41,175 nt of DNA from a virus. The translations under genes and the position numbers were made by a program. The DNA is taken from IMG/VR virus record IMGVR_UViG_3300022690_000268, positions 1-41,175 of that record; one strand, 5' to 3'. Positions 6,634-12,684 of the stretch are shown in pieces (the first letter of the stretch is position 1; each line of letters opens with the position of its first letter). The notes beneath the pieces were generated by a model. That model searched no databases. It saw only the letters and a list, made by a program, of their open reading frames with translations, and had not been told where the DNA came from.

Positions 6634-6669
6634 GCCCGAAATATAGGCTAGCTGTGGTATAATTCGGGC
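6634..6669 (+). promoter_or_regulatory. rightward promoter inside an inverted repeat
   Basis: TGGTATAAT at 6655-6663 is a perfect extended -10 hexamer with no good -35. GCCCGAA (6634-6640) and TTCGGGC (6663-6669) form a perfect 7-bp inverted repeat around it, the second arm starting at the last base of the -10. A protein binding the repeat would block the promoter. The first rightward ATG is 24 bases beyond the -10. Confidence 0.65.
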
Positions 6670-6686
6670 TCAAATAAGGGGTAAAT

Positions 6687-6872
6687 ATGAAGAATGCGTT
6701 CGCAGAGAAACTAGCCGAGTTAATAACCCAAGAATTCGAGAAGGAAGCTGAGTTTTGCGCCACGTCTACCGGCGATAACGAGTGGGCTCTGATATCAGAT
6801 GACGGGGAAGGTAATTTGATGGAAGTTAAAATTAAGCTACGGCCTGATCTTAAAACCTGGGTGGAGGTATAA
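6687..6872 (+). CDS. small hypothetical protein, 61 aa
   Basis: First gene of the rightward arm. Helical N-terminus (AEKLAELITQEFEKEAEF), then a short acidic beta part with a GDNEW turn and a basic end. Strong AAGGGG ribosome site. No recognised family. Its position next to the extended -10 promoter suggests very early expression. Confidence 0.75.
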   Translation: MKNAFAEKLAELITQEFEKEAEFCATSTGDNEWALISDDGEGNLMEVKIKLRPDLKTWVEV

Positions 6873-6874
6873 TC

Positions 6875-7144
6875 ATGGGTAATATAATCCAGTTTCCATG
6901 TATAAACTCCGAGAACATCGGCTATGATATATCTAATGGCAATGGCGATGCTGTCATGGATAAAGGGCTTGATCTTATCGTAGGCTTTGATGAGGGCAGC
7001 GTAGAAAGCGTTTTCATAGCTGTTAATGGCGAAGGTATCCATACAGACAGAAAGCGCCTAGCAGAGTTCCTGTGGTGTGCTGCGTACATGGTGGATAGTG
7101 AGCAGCGGTTTGCAGAGGGAGAATACCCAGCAAGGAACTATTAA
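6875..7144 (+). CDS. hypothetical protein, 89 aa
   Basis: Acidic mixed alpha/beta protein. The start MGNIIQFP resembles small regulatory phage proteins, and the C-terminal third (RKRLAEFLWCAAYMVDSEQ) is a helix. Two bases separate it from the previous stop, so the two are one transcript. No domain recognised. Confidence 0.75.
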   Translation: MGNIIQFPCINSENIGYDISNGNGDAVMDKGLDLIVGFDEGSVESVFIAVNGEGIHTDRKRLAEFLWCAAYMVDSEQRFAEGEYPARNY

Positions 7145-7146
7145 TA

Positions 7147-7314
7147 ATGACTGAACCACAACTAGGCAACCTAATGGTCTACATCACTGCAACGGCACGG
7201 CTTGAGGCTTTGTCAGCTGTTAACGAGCACCCAGCATCAAAGAAGTACAGGGACGCTTTAAATGTTGCAGCCGAGTATGCCGATAAGTTAAGGGAGTCCG
7301 TTAAAAATGGATAA
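7147..7314 (+). CDS. small helical protein, 55 aa
   Basis: Almost entirely helical, Ala- and Leu-rich, with Lys near the end. Begins two bases after the preceding stop and overlaps the next start by eight bases. The ribosome site is a modest AAGGAA about ten bases upstream. The tight spacing on both sides is the main support. Function unknown. Confidence 0.6.
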   Translation: MTEPQLGNLMVYITATARLEALSAVNEHPASKKYRDALNVAAEYADKLRESVKNG

Positions 7315-7471
7315 CGTAACAGCGATTAAAACCGTAGACCGGCCTCACACTGTTGCCTTGATTACGGCGATTGAAGAGGCTATTGAAGAGGTAGCTCTTG
7401 GTAATATGACTGCCGTAGAAATCATTGGGTGCCTGCACATGGTGGCCGCTAACTACCTACCTAAAGATTAA
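7307..7471 (+). CDS. small helical protein, 54 aa
   Basis: Residues 13-32 contain duplicated AIEEAIEE-type helical text, followed by a hydrophobic C-terminal helix (TAVEIIGCLHMVAANYL). It is probably a small oligomer. The start lies inside the end of the preceding gene, and a terminator follows ten bases after the stop, so it closes the first rightward operon. Confidence 0.6.
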   Translation: MDNVTAIKTVDRPHTVALITAIEEAIEEVALGNMTAVEIIGCLHMVAANYLPKD

Positions 7472-7481
7472 CCAACCCTTT

Positions 7482-7534
7482 AAAGCCCTTACCGTGTCAC
7501 GCCTTAATTGGTTATTTCAGGGTAGGGGCTTTTT
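7482..7534 (+). terminator. rho-independent terminator, large loop
   Basis: AAAGCCCTTACC (7482-7493) pairs over 12 bp with GGTAGGGGCTTT (7521-7532, one G-U) and runs into TTTTT. The loop is 27 bases, longer than usual. It closes the 6687-7471 operon. Confidence 0.75.
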
Positions 7535-7549
7535 AATGCCTGTTGAACC

Positions 7550-7600
7550 TGTAAGTATTTCTTACAAGTTGCTTGATTGTGGCCACAGATGGGTTATAGT
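7550..7600 (+). promoter_or_regulatory. promoter with upstream operator-like dyad
   Basis: TGTAAG-N5-CTTACA is a perfect dyad at 7550-7566, lying just upstream of TTGATT (7573-7578), a 16-base spacer and TATAGT (7595-7600). The promoter restarts transcription after the terminator. A 17-bp dyad is the size bound by small phage dimeric regulators, and a ribbon-helix-helix gene lies downstream at 7825. Confidence 0.65.
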
Positions 7601-7625
7601 GTGGGCACACATAAGGGAGAAGATA

Positions 7626-7778
7626 ATGAAGACAGCAACACACGCCACAAGATCATGGCCTAGAGATCTATTTAAAATGATAGATGGTAAATGGCACACA
7701 TGGTCGCAAAATAATAAATGGGTAAGGTGCCACAATGGTTTCAATACATCTAATTTAGTAAGACTAGGTGGCGGGTAG
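7626..7778 (+). CDS. small basic Trp-rich protein, 50 aa
   Basis: Basic, with four Trp and several His, and a WHTWSQNNKWVRC segment in the middle. The frame is open further upstream, but the promoter and the GGGAGAAGATA site place the start at 7626. No family recognised; the charge suits nucleic-acid binding. Confidence 0.65.
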   Translation: MKTATHATRSWPRDLFKMIDGKWHTWSQNNKWVRCHNGFNTSNLVRLGGG

Positions 7779-7824
7779 GTTAGTACAGTACTAATTAACT
7801 AATAACCATTAATAAGGGGATTAC

Positions 7825-8013
7825 ATGAAAAAACTAGGTGTTAGATTTGATACTGAAAAGGTTAATAGCGATCTTGGCAGGATCGGCAAGCATACGGGCA
7901 AATCTAAGTCTGAGGTAGCTAGAACTGCTATGCAAATTGGACTGGACTGCCTTGACGGTTATTTATTAAATAGGCGTGAGATTGCCATTCAGCTTATAGA
8001 GGAGTTTAAATAA
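7825..8013 (+). CDS. ribbon-helix-helix (CopG/Arc-like) regulator, 62 aa
   Basis: Begins with a short basic beta strand (KKLGVRFD), followed by two helices. The second starts GKSKSEVARTAMQIGL, the typical turn and dimer helix of ribbon-helix-helix DNA-binding proteins. These bind operators as dimers through the strand. The dyad at 7550-7566 is a natural candidate target. The ribosome site is AAGGGGAT; its stop overlaps the next start as TAATG. Confidence 0.7.
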   Translation: MKKLGVRFDTEKVNSDLGRIGKHTGKSKSEVARTAMQIGLDCLDGYLLNRREIAIQLIEEFK

Positions 8014-8297
8014 TGCCTGACCATATCAAGCGGGACAAGATAATAGTGAGCGAATTAAAGCCATGCCCATTCTGCGGCGATACACCAAAACTTCCAAGTG
8101 GTGACGGCACTGAATACGAAATAGAATGTAATTGTGGTATGGCCATGTCATCAGTGCAGATATGCGACCTAATGACAATTAACGAGCGGCAGTCTGATGA
8201 GTTTATTGACCATCGCTATCAAGAGGTTTTTGTCGCGAGGGCAAGAGATCAAGCTATTATCAATTGGAATAAGCGGGACAAGGAGGCGGGGAAGTAA
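8013..8297 (+). CDS. Lar family restriction-alleviation-like zinc ribbon
   Basis: A 94-residue protein with LKPCPFCGD (Cys18, Cys21), a CNCG pair (Cys39, Cys41) and the closing INWNKR. This is the layout of the Lar family, whose founding member on the Rac prophage lessens type I restriction by promoting modification. Many phage homologues are untested, so the role is inferred. The start overlaps the preceding stop (TAATG), and the next gene starts the same way. Confidence 0.85.
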   Translation: MPDHIKRDKIIVSELKPCPFCGDTPKLPSGDGTEYEIECNCGMAMSSVQICDLMTINERQSDEFIDHRYQEVFVARARDQAIINWNKRDKEAGK

Positions 8298-8500
8298 TGG
8301 AATACCAAGAAGCGTGTGAAAAATTAGCCCTGATGATTATTAAGGATAATCACGCCAGGGTGAGCTATGGCTGGCCAATTGAATACTTTCATAAGTTAAT
8401 TGGTGATGGCGAAACGAATGCGATGGCCTTATCAATAGTGAAGGCAGAGGGCGGTTTTGAAGGTTACGAAGCTACGCACGATGAGAGATTCGAAGCTTAA
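8297..8500 (+). CDS. hypothetical protein, 67 aa
   Basis: Helical N-terminus, an aromatic middle (WPIEYFHKLI) and an acidic end. AAGGAGG lies ahead of the ATG, and TAATG coupling links it to the Lar-like gene. It is the last gene of this coupled trio. No family recognised. Confidence 0.75.
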   Translation: MEYQEACEKLALMIIKDNHARVSYGWPIEYFHKLIGDGETNAMALSIVKAEGGFEGYEATHDERFEA

Positions 8501-8538
8501 ATATCAACCCATAGACTATAACTAATAAGGTGATGAAT

Positions 8539-8820
8539 ATGATTGTAACGAAAGAGCTTAAGAGTTTAGAAGATTTTCAAGGACTAAAGAAAGGTGATGT
8601 TGTTGCGGTAGAGTGGCGTCGAGATGTACCTGTGAACAAGAGAGGCACAAAAAAAACTCGTTTTGCCAGTTATGAAATTGCGGATAATCTAGAGCGCACA
8701 ACAGAGATAATCCTACATAAGCCGATGAATATTTATTTCAATTACTCAATGTTTCTAAACCCAGAAGAAATGGGTGTAAGCAATGTTCGTACGATTACGC
8801 TATTAATCGCTGAAGTTTAA
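8539..8820 (+). CDS. hypothetical protein, 93 aa
   Basis: Starts MIVTKELKSLEDF; a GLKKGDVVAVEWRR segment suggests a small beta-barrel of the kind found in translation or DNA-binding proteins. An earlier GTG or ATG is in frame, but the spacing from AAGG matches the arm's standard site only with the ATG at 8539. No catalytic residues seen. Confidence 0.75.
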   Translation: MIVTKELKSLEDFQGLKKGDVVAVEWRRDVPVNKRGTKKTRFASYEIADNLERTTEIILHKPMNIYFNYSMFLNPEEMGVSNVRTITLLIAEV

Positions 8821-8851
8821 TAACCGCCCTATGGGCATAAGGGATAGACAA

Positions 8852-9136
8852 ATGAATAAGCACAGCAAGTACCGCAAGTTATTAGACGATGTAAAGGATC
8901 AAGTATGCAATGCTGAAATAGGCGTAACTGGCGTTTACCAGTTAATGCTTGAAACCCTGCATAAGGCTGAGAAAGAAGAAGAGGCGCTACAGGCTCATAT
9001 AGTTTCGTTAAGAAACGCTATTGCAGGCCCTAGTGCATACCTTGACAGCAATAAAATGAATACCCTGGGGCGTGATTGTGTTTACCACCAGATAATGAAG
9101 GAAGCATTAGAGAATACCGAACCACCAACCCTATAG
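8852..9136 (+). CDS. hypothetical coiled-coil protein, 94 aa
   Basis: Charged helices at about residues 6-24 and 36-60 (a Lys/Glu-rich run ending in VSLRNAIAG) resemble small phage proteins of the ead or DUF class, but the match is not firm. I set the start at 8852, behind AAGGGATAGA, rather than at 8831, which has no site. Function unknown. Confidence 0.7.
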   Translation: MNKHSKYRKLLDDVKDQVCNAEIGVTGVYQLMLETLHKAEKEEEALQAHIVSLRNAIAGPSAYLDSNKMNTLGRDCVYHQIMKEALENTEPPTL

Positions 9137-9182
9137 CACTTAATATGCTATATAAGGCCATTACATTTTAAAGGGGTAGGAT

Positions 9183-9365
9183 ATGTATAAGTATATTTTA
9201 ACCGTGTGGTTCAAGTTTAAATACCGGCATATTTCTTATAATGAAGTTTGTTGTTGTGGCGAGGGCATGGAAAGCCACAGTGCTTATTCCAATCATAGCC
9301 CCGTTTGCGAGAAGGAATGGGCAATAGAAAGCGCAGTTGATCGGATTATTAAGGGGGGTAAGTAA
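9183..9365 (+). CDS. small Cys/His protein, 60 aa
   Basis: N-terminal aromatic and basic stretch, then CCCGEGMESH and a later HSPVCEKEW: four Cys and several His in about 25 residues, probably a zinc site. Strong AAAGGGGTA ribosome site. The stop overlaps the next start (TAATG). No family recognised. Confidence 0.7.
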   Translation: MYKYILTVWFKFKYRHISYNEVCCCGEGMESHSAYSNHSPVCEKEWAIESAVDRIIKGGK

Positions 9366-9715
9366 TGGATATATCTACACTAAGCGATGAAGAGCTTAAC
9401 AGGGCTATGATATGGATTAATCCTCCAGCTCATGGAGTTTTTACGGATGATGAATGTGGCGTGTATTCAAACTCTGTTCGTGGCCATGGTTGCAATAAGA
9501 TTGACTATTTAGAAGACTGGTCATTAACTGGGCCTCTTATGGTTAAGTATATGGGCAGTCACAGGTATGAGATTGATTTTTATCGCGACAAGGACGATGA
9601 CGAATACAAAGTGGAATCACTTATCGATGATTGCTGCTATATATTTGCAAATATAAACCCACTACGCGCCATATGTGAAGTAATTATTATGATTGAAATG
9701 GCTAATAAATCTTAA
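9365..9715 (+). CDS. phage ABA-sandwich-like protein, 116 aa
   Basis: The opening helix LSDEELNRAMIWI, a mid-protein DYLEDWSLTGPL, and an ending NPLRAICEVIIMIEM follow the outline of the phage ABA-sandwich (formerly DUF2591-type) proteins. In these, a conserved N-terminal helix is followed by a W-based strand and a C-terminal P-x-RAI helix. The function of the family is unknown. It precedes the long gene-free RNA region, with nothing resembling a terminator between them. Confidence 0.65.
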   Translation: MDISTLSDEELNRAMIWINPPAHGVFTDDECGVYSNSVRGHGCNKIDYLEDWSLTGPLMVKYMGSHRYEIDFYRDKDDDEYKVESLIDDCCYIFANINPLRAICEVIIMIEMANKS

Positions 9716-9752
9716 AGTAAATATCAGTGATATTAATCTAATAAGGTTTATT

Positions 9753-9758
9753 ATGTAG
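9753..9758 (+). other. start-stop element ATG-TAG with ribosome site
   Basis: The arm's usual leader (CTAATAAGG) ends six bases before an ATG followed at once by TAG. The pairing region of the structured RNA starts on the next base. This is either a minimal one-codon ORF able to hold a ribosome or the remains of a lost gene start. Confidence 0.4.
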
Positions 9759-10310
9759 TTGTGGTCGCGGTGGGATGCCCTATGAAATGAAGCTTAGTGC
9801 ACTGAGTGGATACCCTGGCAGTCTCGGGCTATGACTGTCCGCCACAAACCTCCGTTATCACTATTCTATAGGTGTTAGAAATGTGGACTGAAACTGGGCA
9901 GTATATCCCGGTGCCAAATTAAGGGGGATTGAATGCTATTATTTCTTATTCAGTTGTCCGCATGTATCGCAGAGAAAAGTCCAGCGCCTAGAGAAGATTT
10001 ACCTAGCTGGCACACCTCAAGAACCAGCCGACCCCTACAGGTAGGCTATGGCTGAGACAGCTTTAGGTGCAACTGCGATACTGTCGGCACCGGTAACAAA
10101 TGGCAGAATGATTTATGATTCGACTGAGACAACAGTAAATCCGTGTTCTCGTGCCGTACCACGGGAACCAATAGAGTTTATTTGGTAGCTATCTTACTTG
10201 GTGACGTGTGTTCTGAAAGGTTCGATTCCTTAATTTGCCTTGGTGGCCGGATAATGCTGGAGGGTTCGATTCCCCGGAGATAGCTACACCAATAGGCTTT
10301 AAGTCTATTA
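9757..10310 (+). ncRNA. large structured RNA region, about 550 nt, unassigned
   Basis: No gene fits this stretch. On the plus strand it folds into successive helices: 9759-9764/9842-9847 enclosing 9793-9797/9802-9806 and 9817-9823/9833-9839; then 9894-9898/9907-9911; 9981-9984 plus 9988-9991 with 10003-10010; 10027-10032/10083-10088 enclosing two small hairpins (10034-10045, 10051-10061); 10110-10115/10136-10141; 10145-10153/10160-10168 (9 bp); 10185-10194/10278-10287 (10 bp); and 10291-10297/10303-10309. Every non-Watson-Crick pair in these stems is G-U on the plus strand and would be A-C on the minus strand. Two terminators follow at 10385 and 10477. A promoter of its own was not found, so it is probably made by read-through and processing. 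Confidence 0.6.
10185..10291 (+). ncRNA. tRNA-like element with duplicated T-arm motifs and encoded CCA
   Basis: GTAGCTATCT (10185-10194) pairs perfectly with AGATAGCTAC (10278-10287). The 3' strand is followed by ACCA, which reads as a discriminator base plus CCA end. Inside are two imperfect copies of a roughly 45-nt unit: CTTGGTG, 9 or 11 bases, CTGRARG, then GGTTCGATTCC, the last being the classic T-arm sequence. No anticodon arm or normal cloverleaf can be drawn, and at 107 nt it is too long for a simple tRNA. It may be a tRNA mimic, a fused or decayed tRNA pair, or the 3' domain of the larger RNA. Confidence 0.55.
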
Positions 10311-10384
10311 AACCATATCAATCACTTAGGAGGTGTCCGAGATTAGAAGTGTAGTACTTGAATTTGGATATTCACAAAACCTTT

Positions 10385-10417
10385 AGGCCCTTTTCATTAT
10401 GACTAGGGCTTTTTTTA
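10385..10417 (+). terminator. rho-independent terminator
   Basis: AGGCCCT (10385-10391) pairs with AGGGCTT (10405-10411, one G-U) and is followed by a run of eight T. It ends transcription through the structured RNA. Confidence 0.75.
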
Positions 10418-10476
10418 TATCTGGGTTATACTCAGCGCAGGTGTTTGAGATATAGTGTTTCTTTCGTCTATCCCTT

Positions 10477-10515
10477 AAAACCCTAATCTAGCTAATCACT
10501 GGATTGGGGTTTTTT
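10477..10515 (+). terminator. second rho-independent terminator
   Basis: AAAACCCTAATC (10477-10488) pairs over 12 bp with the GATTGGGGTTTT strand (10502-10513, one G-U), then T. It lies 60 bases beyond the first terminator, so the RNA region is well insulated from the genes downstream. Confidence 0.8.
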
Positions 10516-10529
10516 AATGCCTATCTATA

Positions 10530-10558
10530 TTGACTTAGTACCTATAACCATATATATT
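10530..10558 (+). promoter_or_regulatory. sigma70-type promoter
   Basis: TTGACT (10530-10535), a 17-base spacer and TATATT (10553-10558) make the best consensus promoter in the window. It restarts transcription after the double terminator and would drive the Arc-like gene and the recombination block. Confidence 0.75.
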
Positions 10559-10592
10559 CAATACACATTCAGCCAATACAGGAAATAAACAA

Positions 10593-10754
10593 ATGGCACA
10601 AGATGGAAGAGTTACAGTTGTACTTGGCCCTAAGCACGACAAGAGTTTAATCTCTGAACTAGAGGCTTATGCGCTTAAACACACAGCTGGCAATGTCACA
10701 CAGGCAGCTCGCGAATTAATGGCCAAAGGTTTGGTTAAGGGGTTAAATAAATAA
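10593..10754 (+). CDS. Arc/ribbon-helix-helix regulator, 53 aa
   Basis: A basic beta strand (GRVTVVLGP) leads into two helices, SLISELEAYALKH and NVTQAARELMAKGL, with the Gly-Asn turn expected in ribbon-helix-helix proteins such as Arc and CopG. It is probably a dimeric DNA-binding repressor that acts on the promoter directly upstream. It is the first gene of the operon carrying the exonuclease. Its length is ordinary for the family. Confidence 0.7.
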   Translation: MAQDGRVTVVLGPKHDKSLISELEAYALKHTAGNVTQAARELMAKGLVKGLNK

Positions 10755-10762
10755 GCGATTCA

Positions 10763-10972
10763 ATGAATGAGCTAAAGGAGAGAATGAAGCACGTTAATAG
10801 TTCCATCAAAGCAATACATGAGAAGCATGGCAGTGGAAAGCCTGAATCTCAAATTTTCGATTCCATTGAATGCCCGCAGTGTAAAGGCGTTCTTGAATAT
10901 ACAGTTTCAAGCTATAACGGACACATTCATGGCAGATGCAAAACAGATGATTGCTTAAGCTGGATGCAGTAA
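10763..10972 (+). CDS. small zinc-ribbon protein, 69 aa
   Basis: A charged helical N-terminus is followed by CPQCKGVLEY (CxxC at about 38-41) and a second pair, Cys59 and Cys64, giving a four-Cys zinc ribbon. Two starts are possible: 10763 with a weak site, or 10784 with AAAGGAG very close to the ATG. Similar peptides accompany phage recombination genes; this one has no proven role. Confidence 0.7.
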   Translation: MNELKERMKHVNSSIKAIHEKHGSGKPESQIFDSIECPQCKGVLEYTVSSYNGHIHGRCKTDDCLSWMQ

Positions 10973-10993
10973 TTAACTAATAAGGGGATAGAT

Positions 10994-11512
10994 ATGACAG
11001 ACGAAGCTAATAAAACGCATTACAGGAAGGCTTTCAAATCACCGTATTTGAGTAGCGCTGATATTGTCGGGCCAACAATCCTAACAATTAAGCGCGTGAA
11101 CCTTGTTGGCGATCAAACCAAGAAAACTAAAGACTCATTTAATACTGCCTATTTTGTCGAGTCTCACATTCGACAAGGTGAGCCATTAAAGCCAATGATC
11201 TTAAACGCCCATAACTCTAAGATTCTCAAGGACTTGACCGGATCACACTTCCTAGAGGACTGGGTTAACGTACCAGTGACTATCTACGTTGATAGCAATG
11301 TAAGGTTTGGCCGGGACACCGTAGAGGGTTTGCGAATTAGCCCGCAGCCACCCGCATTAAGGAAGCCGGTAATCACACCAGAAAATACAAAGATGTGGAA
11401 TAACGCCAAGAATGCATTTAATCGTGATGGAAATCTAAATGCAGTTTTAGAAAGGGCTGATATGTCACCTGAACATCAGAGCGCCTTGGCTGCTGAGTGT
11501 AGCAATGTTTGA
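10994..11512 (+). CDS. conserved phage protein next to the exonuclease, 172 aa
   Basis: Opens with HYRKAFKSPYLSSADI and has strands around LTIKRVNL, NTAYFVES and ILNAHNSKILK, then LEDWVNVPVTIYVD. This outline is shared by a phage family found beside YqaJ exonucleases and thought to help recombination or bind single-stranded DNA, though I know of no direct proof. The C-terminal 45 residues are helical and may contact a partner. An AAGGGGATAGAT site precedes the ATG, and the end overlaps the exonuclease start by eight bases. Confidence 0.65.
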   Translation: MTDEANKTHYRKAFKSPYLSSADIVGPTILTIKRVNLVGDQTKKTKDSFNTAYFVESHIRQGEPLKPMILNAHNSKILKDLTGSHFLEDWVNVPVTIYVDSNVRFGRDTVEGLRISPQPPALRKPVITPENTKMWNNAKNAFNRDGNLNAVLERADMSPEHQSALAAECSNV

Positions 11513-12140
11513 GTTCCATGACATAGAGCAAAACACTGATGAGTGGCTGTCTATGCGTGGCGGCAGGCTTACTAGTTCTAAGCTTGCCGTTATCATGGCT
11601 AACTATGGTAAAGCCTTTGGTGAGCCTGCCAAGAAGTACGCGGTTAATATTGCAATAGAGCAGATCACCGGTAATGCCATAGCTAGTACTTATTCTAACG
11701 AGCACATGGAGCGGGGGCACGAACAGGAACCAATAGCCCGCATGATGTATGAAGGTGAAACGTTCTCAGTAGTTGAGAATGGCGGATTCTTCTGCACTGA
11801 CTTTATAGGCTGCTCACCTGATGGACTGCCAAGTGGTGGAGTAATTGAGATCAAGTCGGTTATCGCCAGCGTTCACTATTCAAACATTAAGCGCCAGGGC
11901 GTTGATCCCGCTTACCGGTGGCAGTGCATTGGCAATCTAAAGTTCACCGGTCGTGATTGGTTGGACTTTGTTAGCTACTGTTCTGAGTTCCCACTAGATA
12001 AGCAGCTATTTGTTCACCGCATAAAGAAAGAAGACTTAGAAAAAGAGTTTAAAATGATAGACGATAGGGTGGCTGAATTTAAAGAGCTTGTTCAATCGTC
12101 CAAGAAATTAATTTTAGAAAGCAGTTATTCAAACCACTAG
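11505..12140 (+). CDS. YqaJ/lambda-exonuclease family recombinase
   Basis: A 211-residue nuclease of the PD-(D/E)XK fold. The visible motifs are the N-terminal DEWLSMRGGRLTSS, the MERGHEQEPIAR helix, and the catalytic triad Asp106 (CSPDG), Glu115 and Lys117 (IEIK), followed by a WQCIGNLKFTG strand. By family it degrades one DNA strand from the 5' end, leaving a 3' overhang for an annealing protein. No recognisable RecT, ERF or Bet annealase accompanies it, so the proteins on either side are candidates for that step. Length is close to lambda Exo (226). Confidence 0.93.
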   Translation: MFEFHDIEQNTDEWLSMRGGRLTSSKLAVIMANYGKAFGEPAKKYAVNIAIEQITGNAIASTYSNEHMERGHEQEPIARMMYEGETFSVVENGGFFCTDFIGCSPDGLPSGGVIEIKSVIASVHYSNIKRQGVDPAYRWQCIGNLKFTGRDWLDFVSYCSEFPLDKQLFVHRIKKEDLEKEFKMIDDRVAEFKELVQSSKKLILESSYSNH

Positions 12141-12149
12141 GGGTAAAAC

Positions 12150-12446
12150 ATGCCACAAGTACTACGACGTGAAAATATAACCATCTCAATCGGCACATAC
12201 GAGAAAGATGGCGCGACTAAACAGCGATACAAAACAATTGGCGAGCTAGTAACCATGCAAGGTGATGACGGTTCTGTTTACCAGTTTGGTGAGATGTGGG
12301 GGCCGACCGGCAGCACGAAGTTCAATGTTTATGAGCAGCAAGATAAGAATGCAGCGGCTCCACAGCAGCAATATGCCCAACCTCAACAGCAGGCACCGGC
12401 AGCACCTTATGGCCAGCCACAGCAACAAGCTTACCAGAAGAAGTAA
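12150..12446 (+). CDS. SSB-like protein with a Gln/Pro/Ala tail, 98 aa
   Basis: Residues 1-65 are beta-rich, with a TISIGTYEKDG start, a KTIGELVTM strand and EMWGPTGSTKFNVYEQ. The remaining 33 residues are low-complexity Gln, Pro and Ala, ending in Lys. This resembles SSB proteins, where an OB fold carries a flexible Gln/Pro tail, but the acidic SSB tip is missing. It may bind single-stranded DNA produced by the exonuclease. AGGGGTAAAA precedes the ATG. Confidence 0.6.
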   Translation: MPQVLRRENITISIGTYEKDGATKQRYKTIGELVTMQGDDGSVYQFGEMWGPTGSTKFNVYEQQDKNAAAPQQQYAQPQQQAPAAPYGQPQQQAYQKK

Positions 12447-12486
12447 TAACACTAACAACGCCCTTAGGGGCTATAGGGATAGGATA

Positions 12487-12684
12487 ATGAATACTATTTG
12501 GCAGGATTTTAATAGCCCAATACCCAAGATTAAGCGCGTCTGGATTCGACTCCCAATTGCCTTAATAGAGATTTGTATTGGATCGCCAATTATTATTGTT
12601 GCGGGCGTTGCTGGCGGCATTCTTGATGGGGTCATAGAGTCTTACAAGCTGTCAATAATCCTTATTTTTGGTGATGGGGGATGA
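12487..12684 (+). CDS. small membrane protein, 65 aa
   Basis: Basic start, then a hydrophobic stretch from about residue 22 to 46 rich in Ile, Val, Gly and Ala, and a second near the end. One or two membrane passes are likely. The AGGGATAGGATA site is typical of the arm. Its stop overlaps the next ATG as ATGA. It is unusual between recombination genes; function unknown. Confidence 0.65.
   Translation: MNTIWQDFNSPIPKIKRVWIRLPIALIEICIGSPIIIVAGVAGGILDGVIESYKLSIILIFGDGG

Noticed and set aside
6566-7042. 158-codon minus-strand ORF opposite the first rightward genes
   Set aside because: It covers the rightward promoter and two better genes on the plus strand, has no ribosome site, and reads as a shadow frame.
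7425-7625. Longer 117-residue version of the Trp-rich protein
   Set aside because: It would run through the terminator at 7482-7534 and the promoter at 7550-7600; the ribosome site fits the start at 7626.
9721-9733. Small hairpin ATATC-AGT-GATAT as part of the structured RNA
   Set aside because: Too short and AT-rich to be distinguished from chance; left outside the proposed RNA.
9933-10055. 40-codon ORF with a lipobox-like start (LSAC) and an AAGGGGG site, resembling an Rz1 lipoprotein
   Set aside because: It lies inside the structured RNA; helices 9981-10010 and 10027-10032 cut across it, no partner inner spanin is near, and the text after the lipobox is not Pro-rich. It remains possible but is not supported enough to list as a gene.
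10048-10188. 46-codon ORF overlapping the previous one by eight bases
   Set aside because: No membrane segment or family, no ribosome site of its own, and several RNA helices run through it. Most likely chance within the RNA region.
9757-10310. CRISPR array or normal tRNA cluster as explanation of the gene-free region
   Set aside because: There are no regularly spaced repeats, and no standard cloverleaf with anticodon arm can be drawn; only T-arm-like pieces occur.
12262-12486. Upstream extension of the 65-residue membrane protein frame to 140 residues
   Set aside because: The extra part overlaps the SSB-like gene in another frame, while a strong AGGGATAGGATA site marks the ATG at 12487.
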